Source of the DNA: Xylanimonas protaetiae
Lineage (GTDB): Bacteria; Actinomycetota; Actinomycetes; Actinomycetales; Cellulomonadaceae
Assembly (NCBI RefSeq): GCF_004135385.1
Contig: NZ_CP035493.1
Coordinates: 434,001-498,000, forward strand
Reading direction: 5' to 3'
DNA length: 64,000 bases
The stretch's first letter is position 1; each line of letters opens with the position of its first letter. Below the pieces are notes generated by a model, which made no database searches, was not told the DNA's origin, and worked only from the letters and a program-made list of their open reading frames with translations. A program made the translations under genes and the position numbers. Positions 33,140-41,465 of this stretch are shown in pieces.

Positions 33140-34111
33140 TCAGGCCCGCGGGGTCGCCGTCGAGTCGCGCACCTCAAGGTGCATGGGGTGCAGCGTGAGC
33201 GGCTCGGCGGCGTCCGTCGGCTCGACGAGCTGACGGGCCGCGAAGCGGCCCAGCGCGCGCAGGTCGGTGCGCACCGACGTCAGCGCCGGGGTGACGAGCC
33301 CGGCGAGGTAGGTGTCGTCGAACGACACGACCGACAGGTCGTCGGGCACGCGCACGCCGCGCGCCCGCAGCGCGCGCACGAGCCCGACGGCGACGACGTC
33401 GTTGTAGGTCACGACGGCGGTGGCCGACGACGCGGCGACGGCGTCGACGGCGGACTCGCCGCCGTCGACGGTGGGGGCGAACACCCCGAGCAGGAGCACC
33501 TCCAGGCCGTCGGCGCCCCGGTCGCGGACCTCGGCCGCGAGCGCCGTGCGGCGCTGCGCGTCGCCCCAGGACGCGGCGGGCCCGCCGACGTAGGCGATCT
33601 GGCGGTGCCCCAGCGCGACGAGGTGCGCGACCGCCTGGTGCACCCCGGAGGCGAAGTCGGCGGCGACGGCCCGCGGCCCGGTCTGGTTGACGACGACGAC
33701 GGGCGTCGTCCCGGCGACGGCGCGGTCGGCCTCGACGGCGCGCGGCGAGGCGAGGATGACGCCGTCGGTCTGGCGCGCGAGGCGGCGCAGCAGGCCGGGC
33801 TCGGCCTCGGGGTCCTCCTGGGAGTCGACGACGAACACGCCGAGCCCCTGCTCGCGCGCTGTCTCGGCGACGCCCTGGGCGATCGCGGCGAAGTACGGGT
33901 TGGCGAGGTCGGGCACGAGCAGGCCGATGGCGCCGGTGCGGCCGGCGCGCAGGGCGGCGGCCTGGAGGTTGGGCACGTAGCCGAGCGCCGCCGCGGCGGA
34001 CTCGACGCGCTCGCGCGTCGCGGTGGCCACCATGGACGGGTTGGAGAGCGCGCGCGACACCGTCGCGATGGACACGCCTGCGGTGCGGGCGACGTCGTGG
34101 ACGGTGACCAT
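33140..34111 (-). CDS. LacI family transcriptional regulator (second)
   Basis: A 323-residue repressor: helix-turn-helix TVHDVARTAGVSIATVSRAL, hinge VPNLQAAALRAGRTGAIGLL, sensor domain with VPDLANPYFAAIAQGV, VVNQTGPRAVAADFASGV and VSFDDTYLAGLVTPALTSV. ATG 34111 has GAGGA 8 bases upstream. It faces away from uxaC, whose promoter carries a LacI operator (34213-34226), so it is the best candidate for the uronate regulator of this locus. The effector would then be a hexuronate or an early intermediate; this is inference. Confidence 0.9.
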   Translation of the reverse strand: MVTVHDVARTAGVSIATVSRALSNPSMVATATRERVESAAAALGYVPNLQAAALRAGRTGAIGLLVPDLANPYFAAIAQGVAETAREQGLGVFVVDSQEDPEAEPGLLRRLARQTDGVILASPRAVEADRAVAGTTPVVVVNQTGPRAVAADFASGVHQAVAHLVALGHRQIAYVGGPAASWGDAQRRTALAAEVRDRGADGLEVLLLGVFAPTVDGGESAVDAVAASSATAVVTYNDVVAVGLVRALRARGVRVPDDLSVVSFDDTYLAGLVTPALTSVRTDLRALGRFAARQLVEPTDAAEPLTLHPMHLEVRDSTATPRA

Positions 34112-34207
34112 CGGGTGTTCCTCTCGTCGGGCGCGGGACGGTCGGATCGCGGCGGCGCGACCGATCGTGACGAGCCTAGAGGCGCGGCCGCGCCCGCCTC
34201 CGCTCGC

Positions 34208-34226
34208 TAGACTGAAAACGTTCGCA
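34208..34226 (+). promoter_or_regulatory. uxaC promoter with overlapping LacI operator
   Basis: TAGACT -10 box (34208-34213) directly joined to the operator TGAAAACGTTCGCA (34213-34226), which would cover the transcript start. The 14-mer recurs at 36838, 49949 and 50003. Confidence 0.65.
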
Positions 34227-34272
34227 TCCGTGGCGTCGGCGCCCCGGACCAGCACCCCGAGGAGCACCTGAC

Positions 34273-35700
34273 GTGACCCAGCCCTGGACCCTGCACGACG
34301 ACCGCGCCCTGCCCGCGGACCCCGTCACTCGGCCGATCGCCCGCGAGATCTACCAGGAGATCCGGGGCCTGCCGATCGTCTCGATGCACGGCCACGTACC
34401 CGTCGAGTGGTTCGCCGACGACACCCCGTTCCCGGACCCGGCCGCCCTGCTCGTCACCCCCGACCACTACCTCATGCGCATGCTCGTGTCGCAGGGCGCG
34501 GCGACGCTGGCCGAGCTGGGCGTGCAGCCGCTCGACGGGTCGGGCGTGGCCGAGACGGACCCGCGCGCGATCTGGCGCCGCTTCTGCGCGAGCTGGAAGG
34601 CGTTCCGCGGCACGCCGACGCGCTTCTGGATGGAGCACGAGCTCGTCACGATCTTCGGCGTGACGCAGCGCCCGTCGGCCGAGACCGCCGACACGATCTA
34701 CGACCAGGTCGCCGCCGAGATCGCCAAGCCCGACTTCCGCCCGCGCGCCCTGCTCGACCGCTTCGACATCGAGGTCATCGGGACCACCGACCCCGCCTGG
34801 GCGTCGTTGGAGCACCACCACGCGCTGGCCGCCGAGGGCTTCGGCGCGCGCATCCTGCCGACGTTCCGCCCCGACCCGGTGCTGCACCTCGACAACCCGA
34901 CGTTCACGCACGACGTGCTCGCCACGGGTGCAGCGGCCGGCGTCGACGTCGTCGACTACGCCACCTACCTGGACGCGCTGCGCGCCCAGCGCCTGCGCTT
35001 CAAGGCCGCCGGCGGCACCGCCACCGACCACGGCCACTACACCGCGGACACCACCCCGCTGCCCGACGACGACGCCGCGCGCCTCTTCGCCGCCGCGTTC
35101 GCCGGCCGGCCGGTGAGCGCCGCCGAGGTGTCCGCGTTCGCCGCGCACATGCTGTTCCAGATGGCCCAGATGGCCTGCGAGGACGGCCTGGTCATGCAGA
35201 TCCACCCGGGCGTCGAGCGCGGCCACTCGCGCGAGATGACGGCCCGCTACGGCGCCGACAAGGGTTACGACATCCCGTTCGCGGTCGAGTACACGCGCGC
35301 GCTGCGCCCGATGCTGGAGGCGTTCGGCCACCACCCGAACTTCCGCACCATCGTGTTCACGCTCGACGAGGACGTCTACTCGCGCGAGCTCGCCCCGCTC
35401 GCGGGCGTGTACCCGGCGATGCGCCTGGGCGCCCCGTGGTGGTTCATCGACTCCCCCGAGGCGATGCGCCGCTTCCGCGAGACCGCCACCGAGACCGCCG
35501 GGTTCCTCAACCTGTCGGGCTTCGTGGACGACACGCGCGCGTTCTGCTCGATCCCGGCCCGCCACGACCTGGCCCGCCGCATCGACTCGGGCTACCTGGC
35601 CCGCCTGGTCGCGGAGCACCGCCTGGACCTCGACGAGGCCATCGACACGGCCCACGACCTGACGTACCGCCTGCCGAGGCTGGCGTACGAGGCGCGCTGA
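34273..35700 (+). CDS. uxaC: Uronate isomerase (glucuronate/galacturonate isomerase)
   Basis: Isomerises D-glucuronate to fructuronate and D-galacturonate to tagaturonate, the entry step of hexuronate catabolism. The 475-residue protein has the amidohydrolase-fold metal site SMHGHVPVEWF, GTTDPAWASLEHHHALA, the IHPGVERGHS region and APWWFIDSPEAMRRFRE, all UxaC landmarks, at normal length. GTG 34273 is preceded by GAGGAG about 11 bases upstream. Controlled by a LacI operator at its promoter. Products feed UxaB (38473) and UxuB/UxuA (48425, 47272). Confidence 0.94.
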   Translation: MTQPWTLHDDRALPADPVTRPIAREIYQEIRGLPIVSMHGHVPVEWFADDTPFPDPAALLVTPDHYLMRMLVSQGAATLAELGVQPLDGSGVAETDPRAIWRRFCASWKAFRGTPTRFWMEHELVTIFGVTQRPSAETADTIYDQVAAEIAKPDFRPRALLDRFDIEVIGTTDPAWASLEHHHALAAEGFGARILPTFRPDPVLHLDNPTFTHDVLATGAAAGVDVVDYATYLDALRAQRLRFKAAGGTATDHGHYTADTTPLPDDDAARLFAAAFAGRPVSAAEVSAFAAHMLFQMAQMACEDGLVMQIHPGVERGHSREMTARYGADKGYDIPFAVEYTRALRPMLEAFGHHPNFRTIVFTLDEDVYSRELAPLAGVYPAMRLGAPWWFIDSPEAMRRFRETATETAGFLNLSGFVDDTRAFCSIPARHDLARRIDSGYLARLVAEHRLDLDEAIDTAHDLTYRLPRLAYEAR

Positions 35701-35709
35701 CCTTCCGAT

Positions 35710-35753
35710 GGTGCGGGCAGGCTCGGCAGGCGGCGGTCGCGCCTGCCCGCACC
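35710..35753. terminator. Bidirectional terminator after uxaC
   Basis: GGTGCGGGCAGG (35710-35721) pairs perfectly with CCTGCCCGCACC (35742-35753) between convergent uxaC and the GH43-like gene. Confidence 0.85.
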
Positions 35754-35755
35754 GG

Positions 35756-36655
35756 TCAGCGGACGACCCGGCCCGTCGCGCGGAGGTCGCCCGCCGCGTC
35801 CTCGACGACCTCGACGAAGACCGCACGCTCCCGGGGCGTCGCGTTCGGGGTGTGGACGGCCAGGTAGCGCGTGCCGTCCGGGCCGTCGAAGAGCATGCCG
35901 TGACCGCCGTCGGCGGCGAAGACGGGCTCCGGCGCCTGCGTCCAGTCGCCGAGGATGCCGCCCGACGACGTCGCCTCGCCGATGCGGTAGTCGCCCTCGG
36001 GTCCGAACGAGCTCCACAGGCACTTCAGCACGCCGGCCGCGTTGCGGTACACGAACGGGCCGTCGGTCACGTACGAGCCCGGGGCCCGGCCCGCGAGCGG
36101 CGCTGCCCACGGCGCCTGCGAGGCGGAGAACAGCGTCACGGGCGGGGAGGCGGCCGCGCGCAGGTCTTCGGTCAGGCGCATGGCCTCGACCGTGCCGTCG
36201 CCCACCTGCTGCCACTCGTGGCAGAACACCATCCACGGCCGTCCGGCCGGGTCGACGTGGAGCGTGCCGTCGAGCGTCTCCCACTCCGGAGGCGTGACGG
36301 GCCCGTCCGACCACGGCTCGTAGGGCCCCAGGATCCCGCCCGTCGAGCGCAGGACCGCCGTCCCGCGGCGGCCGTCGACCGGCAGGAACGTGGCGAAGAG
36401 GTAGTGCGCGCCCTGCCAGGCGTGCACCTCGGGCGCCCAGAAGTTCCTCCGCGACCAGAACCCGGCGGGCGGGCGGAACGCCGGGAACGGCCCTTCGAGC
36501 TCCGTGAGGACGCCCGGCGCGACGCCGCGGTAGGCGTCGAAGCCGATGCCGTCGGCCTTCCAGATGTCCGGGTCCGTGGAGCCGAACAGGTAGTAGCAGC
36601 CGTCCTCGTCGACGACGTACGGGTCGCGGATCTGGATCTCGTCCAGGCGAGGCAT
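35756..36655 (-). CDS. GH43-family glycoside hydrolase-like protein, intracellular
   Basis: A 299-residue five-bladed propeller of glycoside hydrolase family 43 type, with no signal peptide. The catalytic-base Asp is in IQIRDPYVVDEDG; GFWSRRNFWAPEVHAW and LDGTLHVDPAGRPW (pKa-modulating Asp) follow. At the place of the general acid (usually an EGP motif) the sequence reads SYVTDGPFVYR, Asp instead of Glu, so catalysis may be altered. ATG 36655 has GGAGGG 7 bases upstream. It likely acts on imported arabinosides or xylosides, divergent from the kinase operon. Confidence 0.8.
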   Translation of the reverse strand: MPRLDEIQIRDPYVVDEDGCYYLFGSTDPDIWKADGIGFDAYRGVAPGVLTELEGPFPAFRPPAGFWSRRNFWAPEVHAWQGAHYLFATFLPVDGRRGTAVLRSTGGILGPYEPWSDGPVTPPEWETLDGTLHVDPAGRPWMVFCHEWQQVGDGTVEAMRLTEDLRAAASPPVTLFSASQAPWAAPLAGRAPGSYVTDGPFVYRNAAGVLKCLWSSFGPEGDYRIGEATSSGGILGDWTQAPEPVFAADGGHGMLFDGPDGTRYLAVHTPNATPRERAVFVEVVEDAAGDLRATGRVVR

Positions 36656-36671
36656 GCGTGCTCCCTCCTTC

Positions 36672-36713
36672 GGGGGCCGACCGTGGCGTGCCGGGGGCCG
36701 ACCGTGGCGTGCC
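36672..36713. repeat. 21-bp tandem duplication in a divergent promoter region
   Basis: A 21-base unit beginning GGGGGCCGACCGTGGC occurs twice (36672-36692, 36693-36713), with a partial third copy (GCCGACCGTACC) after it. It lies between the GH43-like gene and the kinase operon; 36714-36821 otherwise holds no gene. Confidence 0.7.
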
Positions 36714-36821
36714 GGTGCCCGCCGACCGTACCGCCTCCGCCGCCGCGCCCCGCAGGAGGTCCGCGCGCCGCGTCACCCGGCGCACCGGGCCCGGCGATGT
36801 GGACTCTCCCGCGGAGTTGGC

Positions 36822-36851
36822 TAGCATCGCCGCCGTATGTAAACGTTTCGA
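36822..36851 (+). promoter_or_regulatory. Promoter and LacI operator of the kinase-uxaB operon
   Basis: TAGCAT -10 box (36822-36827) and operator TGTAAACGTTTCGA (36838-36851), 10 bases downstream, at the presumed transcript start. Confidence 0.6.
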
Positions 36852-36898
36852 TCGCGACGACGCGACCGATCCGACCCCGGCACGAAGGAGTGGCACCG

Positions 36899-38443
36899 AT
36901 GGTGCGGACCCCGACCACGCTGACCGCCTTCGCGGCGGTCGACCTCGGCGCGACGTCCGGCCGCGTCATGCTCGGCCTGGTCCGCGACGCCGCCACGGTC
37001 GACCTCGTGGAGACGGGCCGCTTCCCCAACGGCCCGGTCACGGCGCCCGACGGCGAGAGCCTGCACTGGGACGTGCTGCGCCTGTGGGAGGGCGTCGTCG
37101 ACGGCCTGCGCGAGGCCGGCCGCGTCGCCGCGACGCACGGCGTCGAGCTCTCCGGCGTCGGCGTCGACTCGTGGGCCGTCGACTACGGCCTGGTCGGCGA
37201 CGACGAGCACCTGGTCCGCCCGGCGCGCTGCTACCGCGACCCGCGCTTCCTCGACGTCGCCGACGGCGTCTACGAGCGCGTCCCGGCGTCGGAGCACTAC
37301 GCCGTCAACGGGCTCCAGCACCTGCCGTTCACCACGGAGTTCCAGCTCGTCGACGAGGTCACGGGCGGCGCGGGCGAGGCGTTCGCCGCCGCGAGGACCC
37401 TGCTGCTGATCCCGGACCTCATCACCTTCTGGCTGTCCGGCCGCCGCGTCGCGGAGGTCACCAACGCGTCGACGACCGGGCTGCTCGACGCCCGCGCGCG
37501 CACCTGGTCGTCCGCGCTGCTCGGGCGGCTCGCCGCGGAGTATCCCGGCCTCGGACGGCTCCCCGCGCTGCTCCCCGAGCTCGTCGAGGCGGGCACCGTC
37601 GTCGGGGAGCTCGGACCGTGGGTGCGGGCACGGACCGGCCTCGGCCCGGTGCCCGTCGTGGCCGTCGCCTCGCACGACACGGCCGCGGCCGTCGTCGGCA
37701 CCCCGCTGCCCGCGCGGCAGGGGGACGAGGTCGCCGCCTACGTCTCGTCCGGCACCTGGTCGCTCGTCGGGCTGGAGCTCGACGCCCCCGTGCTCACCGA
37801 GGCCTCGCGCGCGGCCGGGTTCACCAACGAGCTCGGGCTCGACGGCACCGTGCGCTACCTGCACAACGTCATGGGCCTGTGGGTGCTCGACGAGTGCCGG
37901 CGAGAGTGGGCCCGCACGGGCGACCCGGTCGACCTCGGCGAGCTGCTCGCGGCCGCCGCGGCCGAGCCGGGCGGCCGCACGGTCGTCGACCTCGACGACC
38001 CCGCCTTCCTCGCCCCCGGCGACATGCCGCGACGGGTCGCCCACGCCGCCGCCCGCGCCGGCCAGCCGGTCCCCGCCACCCGGGCACAGACGGCCCGGGC
38101 CGTGCTCGACTCGCTCGCCGCGGCGTACGCGCGCACCATCCACCAGGCGGCCGCGCTCGCCGGCGTACGCGTCACCCAGGTGCACGTGGTCGGCGGCGGC
38201 TCCCGGAACGCGCTGCTGTGCCGGCTCACCGCCGACGCGACGGGCCTGCCCGTCGTCGCCGGGCCCGTCGAGGCGGCGGCGCTCGGCAACGTCCTCGTCC
38301 AGGCCCGCGCCGTCGGCGTCCTCGTGGACGACGACGTGGACGACGACGGCGGCCCGCGCGGGCTGGGCGGCCTGCGCGACGTCGTCGCGGCGTCGTCGGA
38401 CCTCGTCCGGATCGACCCCGCCCGGATCGACCCCGCCCGCTGA
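36899..38443 (+). CDS. Rhamnulokinase-type FGGY sugar kinase
   Basis: A 514-residue carbohydrate kinase: N-terminal phosphate loop AAVDLGATSGRVMLG, GVGVDSWAVDYGLV, the VASHDTAAAVVGTPL FGGY-family motif with the catalytic Asp, VSSGTWSLVGLE, NVMGLWVLDECRREW and the C-terminal VVGGGSRNALLCRLTADATG. These fit RhaB (L-rhamnulose kinase) best, though no rhamnose isomerase or rhamnulose-phosphate aldolase is in the window, so another ketose is possible. ATG 36899 has GAAGGAG 9 bases upstream. First gene of an operon with uxaB, an oxidoreductase and a glycosidase. The C terminus carries a duplicated RIDPA. Confidence 0.85.
   Translation: MVRTPTTLTAFAAVDLGATSGRVMLGLVRDAATVDLVETGRFPNGPVTAPDGESLHWDVLRLWEGVVDGLREAGRVAATHGVELSGVGVDSWAVDYGLVGDDEHLVRPARCYRDPRFLDVADGVYERVPASEHYAVNGLQHLPFTTEFQLVDEVTGGAGEAFAAARTLLLIPDLITFWLSGRRVAEVTNASTTGLLDARARTWSSALLGRLAAEYPGLGRLPALLPELVEAGTVVGELGPWVRARTGLGPVPVVAVASHDTAAAVVGTPLPARQGDEVAAYVSSGTWSLVGLELDAPVLTEASRAAGFTNELGLDGTVRYLHNVMGLWVLDECRREWARTGDPVDLGELLAAAAAEPGGRTVVDLDDPAFLAPGDMPRRVAHAAARAGQPVPATRAQTARAVLDSLAAAYARTIHQAAALAGVRVTQVHVVGGGSRNALLCRLTADATGLPVVAGPVEAAALGNVLVQARAVGVLVDDDVDDDGGPRGLGGLRDVVAASSDLVRIDPARIDPAR
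38407..38436 (+). repeat. 15-bp tandem duplication at the end of the kinase gene
   Basis: CCGGATCGACCCCGC occurs twice (38407-38421, 38422-38436), coding RIDPARIDPA directly before the stop. Confidence 0.85.
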
Positions 38444-38472
38444 CCCACCCACCACCACCGAAGGACCTCGCG

Positions 38473-39972
38473 TTGCTCGACCTCGACGCCGCCACGGCCC
38501 CCGCTCCCCCGCGACCGACCACGATCCTGCAGTTCGGGGGCGGCAACTTCCTGCGCGCCTTCGTCGACCTCATGGTCCACGAGGCGAACGTGCGCGGGGT
38601 GATGGACGCGGGCATCGCCGTCGTGCGCGCCACACCCGGCACGGGCGGCGCGTTCGACCGGCTGCGGGCGCAGGACGGCCGCTTCCACGTGCTCCTCGAA
38701 GGCATGCGGGACGGCGAGCCCGTCCGCGAGCTCACGCGCGTCGACTCCGTCACGCACGTGGTGAGCGCGCACGACGAGTTCGACACGTACCGGGCGCTCT
38801 ACCTGTCGCCCGAGCTCACCACGGTCGTGTCGAACACGACCGAGGCGGGCATCGCGTGGGTGGAGGGCGACGACCTCACCGCGCGGCCGCCCGCGAGCTT
38901 CCCCGCGAAGGTCACCGCGCTGCTCCTCGACCGGTTCCAGCACTTCGACGGCGCGCCCGACAAGGGCCTGCACGTCGTGTGCTGCGAGCTCGTCGAGGAC
39001 AACGCCACGGCGCTGCGCGAGCACGTGCTGCGGCACGCGGCCGCGAACGACCTGCCCGCGGCGTTCGTCGCCTGGGTCGAGACGGCGTGCGCGTTCCACG
39101 ACACGCTCGTCGACCGCATCGTGCCCGGCTTCCCCCGCGCCGAGATCGACGCGATCCAGGCGGAGACCGGGTACCGCGACGAGCTCGCGACCAAGGGCGA
39201 GCTGTACGGCCTGTGGGCCATCGCCACGGGCGAGCCCGGCGGGCGGGGCGAGGCGATCCGCGACCTGCTGCCGCTCGACCGCGCCGGCCAGCCGGTCGAG
39301 TTCGTGACCGACATCCGCCCGGTCCGCCTGACGAAGGTGCGCATCCTCAACGGCCTGCACACCGCGATGGCCCAGGTCGGCCTGCTCGCGGGCCGCGAGA
39401 CCGTGGGCGAGGCGGCCGCGAACCTCACCATCGCCTCCTACCTCGGGCACCTGCTGCACGGCGAGGTGCTGCCCTCGCTCCCCGCCTACGAGGAGTCGGA
39501 CGAGGCCGCGGAGGCCCTGGCCGAGCTCGCCGACCGCATCACCGAGCGCTTCACCAGCCCGTTCCTGCACCACCGGCTCGCGGACATCGCCCTCAACTCG
39601 GTGTCGAAGTGGCAGGCGCGCAACCTCCCGGTCGCGCTCGACGCCTGGGCCGCGGGCCGCGAGGCGTCCCTCACGGTGCTCGCGTTCGCCGCGCTCGCCG
39701 TGCTCTACGGCGGCCAGGGCTTCGACGCCGACCGCGTGGCCGCGTCCGGCTTCGCGCCGCGCGACGACGCGGCGCTCGTCGCGCTGGTCCGCGACACGTT
39801 CCCGGGGCCCGACGGCGACGTCGAGGGCTGGCTGCGCACGGTCATCGACGCCGCGGGCTTCTTCCCGCCCGACGACGGCGCCCTCGCCGCGCGCCTGGCC
39901 GCCGAGGCCGCCGCCCACGCCCGCGTCATCCTCACGGAGGGCATCACGGTCGCCCTGAAGGCGGTCTCGTGA
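38473..39972 (+). CDS. uxaB: Tagaturonate reductase (altronate oxidoreductase, UxaB type), TTG start
   Basis: Reduces D-tagaturonate to D-altronate with NADH, second step of galacturonate use. The 499-residue protein belongs to the long-chain mannitol dehydrogenase family: N-terminal ILQFGGGNFLRAFVDLMVHEA, the SNTTEAGIAW loop, and the catalytic KVRILNGLHTAMAQ. FGGGNFLRAF and NTTEAG are UxaB features rather than UxuB. TTG 38473 is chosen because AAGGA lies 8 bases upstream and no ATG or GTG precedes the conserved start. It follows the kinase by 29 bases and overlaps or abuts the oxidoreductase gene. Confidence 0.88.
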   Translation: MLDLDAATAPAPPRPTTILQFGGGNFLRAFVDLMVHEANVRGVMDAGIAVVRATPGTGGAFDRLRAQDGRFHVLLEGMRDGEPVRELTRVDSVTHVVSAHDEFDTYRALYLSPELTTVVSNTTEAGIAWVEGDDLTARPPASFPAKVTALLLDRFQHFDGAPDKGLHVVCCELVEDNATALREHVLRHAAANDLPAAFVAWVETACAFHDTLVDRIVPGFPRAEIDAIQAETGYRDELATKGELYGLWAIATGEPGGRGEAIRDLLPLDRAGQPVEFVTDIRPVRLTKVRILNGLHTAMAQVGLLAGRETVGEAAANLTIASYLGHLLHGEVLPSLPAYEESDEAAEALAELADRITERFTSPFLHHRLADIALNSVSKWQARNLPVALDAWAAGREASLTVLAFAALAVLYGGQGFDADRVAASGFAPRDDAALVALVRDTFPGPDGDVEGWLRTVIDAAGFFPPDDGALAARLAAEAAAHARVILTEGITVALKAVS

Positions 39973-40001
39973 CCCCCGGCCTCGACCCGAACGGAGCACC
40001 C

Positions 40002-41465
40002 GTGTCCCACGACCAGAACCCCACCGCCCCCCGGCCTGCGTCCGCCGCCTCCGGGACGGGCGACCCCGCCGTCGTGCCGCAGTTCGCGCCCGTGCCCGCC
40101 GGCCGCCCCCGGCGCCGGTACGCCGTCGTCGGCACGGGGCACCGCGCCGGCATGTACGTGGACGCCATCACGGGAGCGCACGCCGACGTCGCCGAGCTCG
40201 TCGCCTGGTGCGACTCCAACCCGACGCGCATGGCGTACTACGACGGCGTCGTGGGGCAGGCGCTCGGGCTCGACGGGCCGGCCGGGCTGCCCACGTACGG
40301 CCCCGACGGGCTCGAGGCCATGGTGCTCGAGCAGCGTGTCGACGTCGTCGTCGTCACGACGCCCGACTTCACGCACGCCGACCTGGTCGCGCGGGCGCAG
40401 GCCGCGGGCGCCGACGTCGTCGTCGAGAAGCCGCTGACCACCACGGACGTCGGCTGCCGCACCATCGCCGACTCCGTCAAGTCGACCGGGCGCGACGTCG
40501 TCATGACGTTCAACTACCGGTACTCGCCGCGCAACTCCTCGCTGCGCGAGGTCATCGCGTCCGGCGAGATCGGCGACGTCACGAGCGTGCACTTCGAGTG
40601 GGTGCTCGACACCGTGCACGGGGCCGACTACTTCCGCCGCTGGCACCGGCAGCGGGAGAACTCCGGGTCGCTGCTCATCCACAAGTCGTCCCACCACTTC
40701 GACCTGGTCAACTGGTGGCTGGGCGACGTGCCCGCGCGTGTGTTCGCGAGCGCCGGGCTGCGCTTCTACGGCGCCGAGAACGCGGCGGCGCGCGGGATGG
40801 GCGAGCGCCCGGCGCGCGGCACGGGCGTCGTGGGCGACCCGTGGTCGTTCGACCTCACCGCCGACCCGCGGCTCCAGGCGCTCTACCTGGACGCCGAGCA
40901 CCACGACGGGTACCTGCGCGACCGGGACGTGTTCTCCGAGGGCATCACGATCTACGACAACATGGCGCTCGTCGTGGACTACGCGCGCGGGGCCACCATG
41001 ACGTACTCGCTCAACGCGCACGCGCCGTGGGAGGGGTACACGGTGGCCGTCAACGGCACGAAGGGCCGGGCGGAGCTCACGGTCGTCGAGCGCGGCGTCG
41101 TCATCATCGACGACCGCGGTCACGTGGTGCTGGACCCGTCCGCGACGCCGGCGACGCAGGCGGCGAAGCTCGCCGCAGAGGGCATCCGGCCCGAGGCCGA
41201 GCACCTGATCGTGCAGAAGCACTGGGAGCCCGCGCGCGAGTGGCCCATCCCTGCGGGGGTCGGCGGGCACGGCGGCGGCGACGCGATCCTGCTCATGGAC
41301 GTGTTCCGCCGCGACCTGCGCCTGGGCGACGACCCGCTGGGCCGTGCGGCCGGGTACCGGGACGGGCTCGCCGCCGTGGCCGTGGGCATCGCGGCCAACG
41401 AGTCGCTGCGCACCGGCCAGGCGGTCCGTGTGGCCGACCTCGACCTGGGCGACGACCTGTCGTGA
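40002..41465 (+). CDS. Gfo/Idh/MocA family oxidoreductase
   Basis: A 487-residue NAD(P)-dependent dehydrogenase: a non-conserved N-terminal lead, then the Rossmann motif YAVVGTGHRAGMYVDAI, VVTTPDFTHADLV, EKPLTTTDVGCRTI and TFNYRYSPRNSSLREVI, followed by the C-terminal alpha/beta domain with IHKSSHHFDLVNWWLGD, where the Lys-His pair is the usual catalytic site. GTG 40002 is preferred because GGAG lies 6 bases upstream; GTG 39969 overlaps the uxaB stop (GTGA) and is an alternative. Substrate unknown, probably a sugar or sugar acid of the same pathway. Overlaps the glycosidase gene by 4 bases. Confidence 0.85.
   Translation: MSHDQNPTAPRPASAASGTGDPAVVPQFAPVPAGRPRRRYAVVGTGHRAGMYVDAITGAHADVAELVAWCDSNPTRMAYYDGVVGQALGLDGPAGLPTYGPDGLEAMVLEQRVDVVVVTTPDFTHADLVARAQAAGADVVVEKPLTTTDVGCRTIADSVKSTGRDVVMTFNYRYSPRNSSLREVIASGEIGDVTSVHFEWVLDTVHGADYFRRWHRQRENSGSLLIHKSSHHFDLVNWWLGDVPARVFASAGLRFYGAENAAARGMGERPARGTGVVGDPWSFDLTADPRLQALYLDAEHHDGYLRDRDVFSEGITIYDNMALVVDYARGATMTYSLNAHAPWEGYTVAVNGTKGRAELTVVERGVVIIDDRGHVVLDPSATPATQAAKLAAEGIRPEAEHLIVQKHWEPAREWPIPAGVGGHGGGDAILLMDVFRRDLRLGDDPLGRAAGYRDGLAAVAVGIAANESLRTGQAVRVADLDLGDDLS

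Noticed and set aside
33136-33140. A terminator between the MalG-like permease and the convergent LacI gene
   Set aside because: Only 3 bases separate the stop codons and no stem is visible there, so termination must lie inside the opposing genes or rely on Rho.
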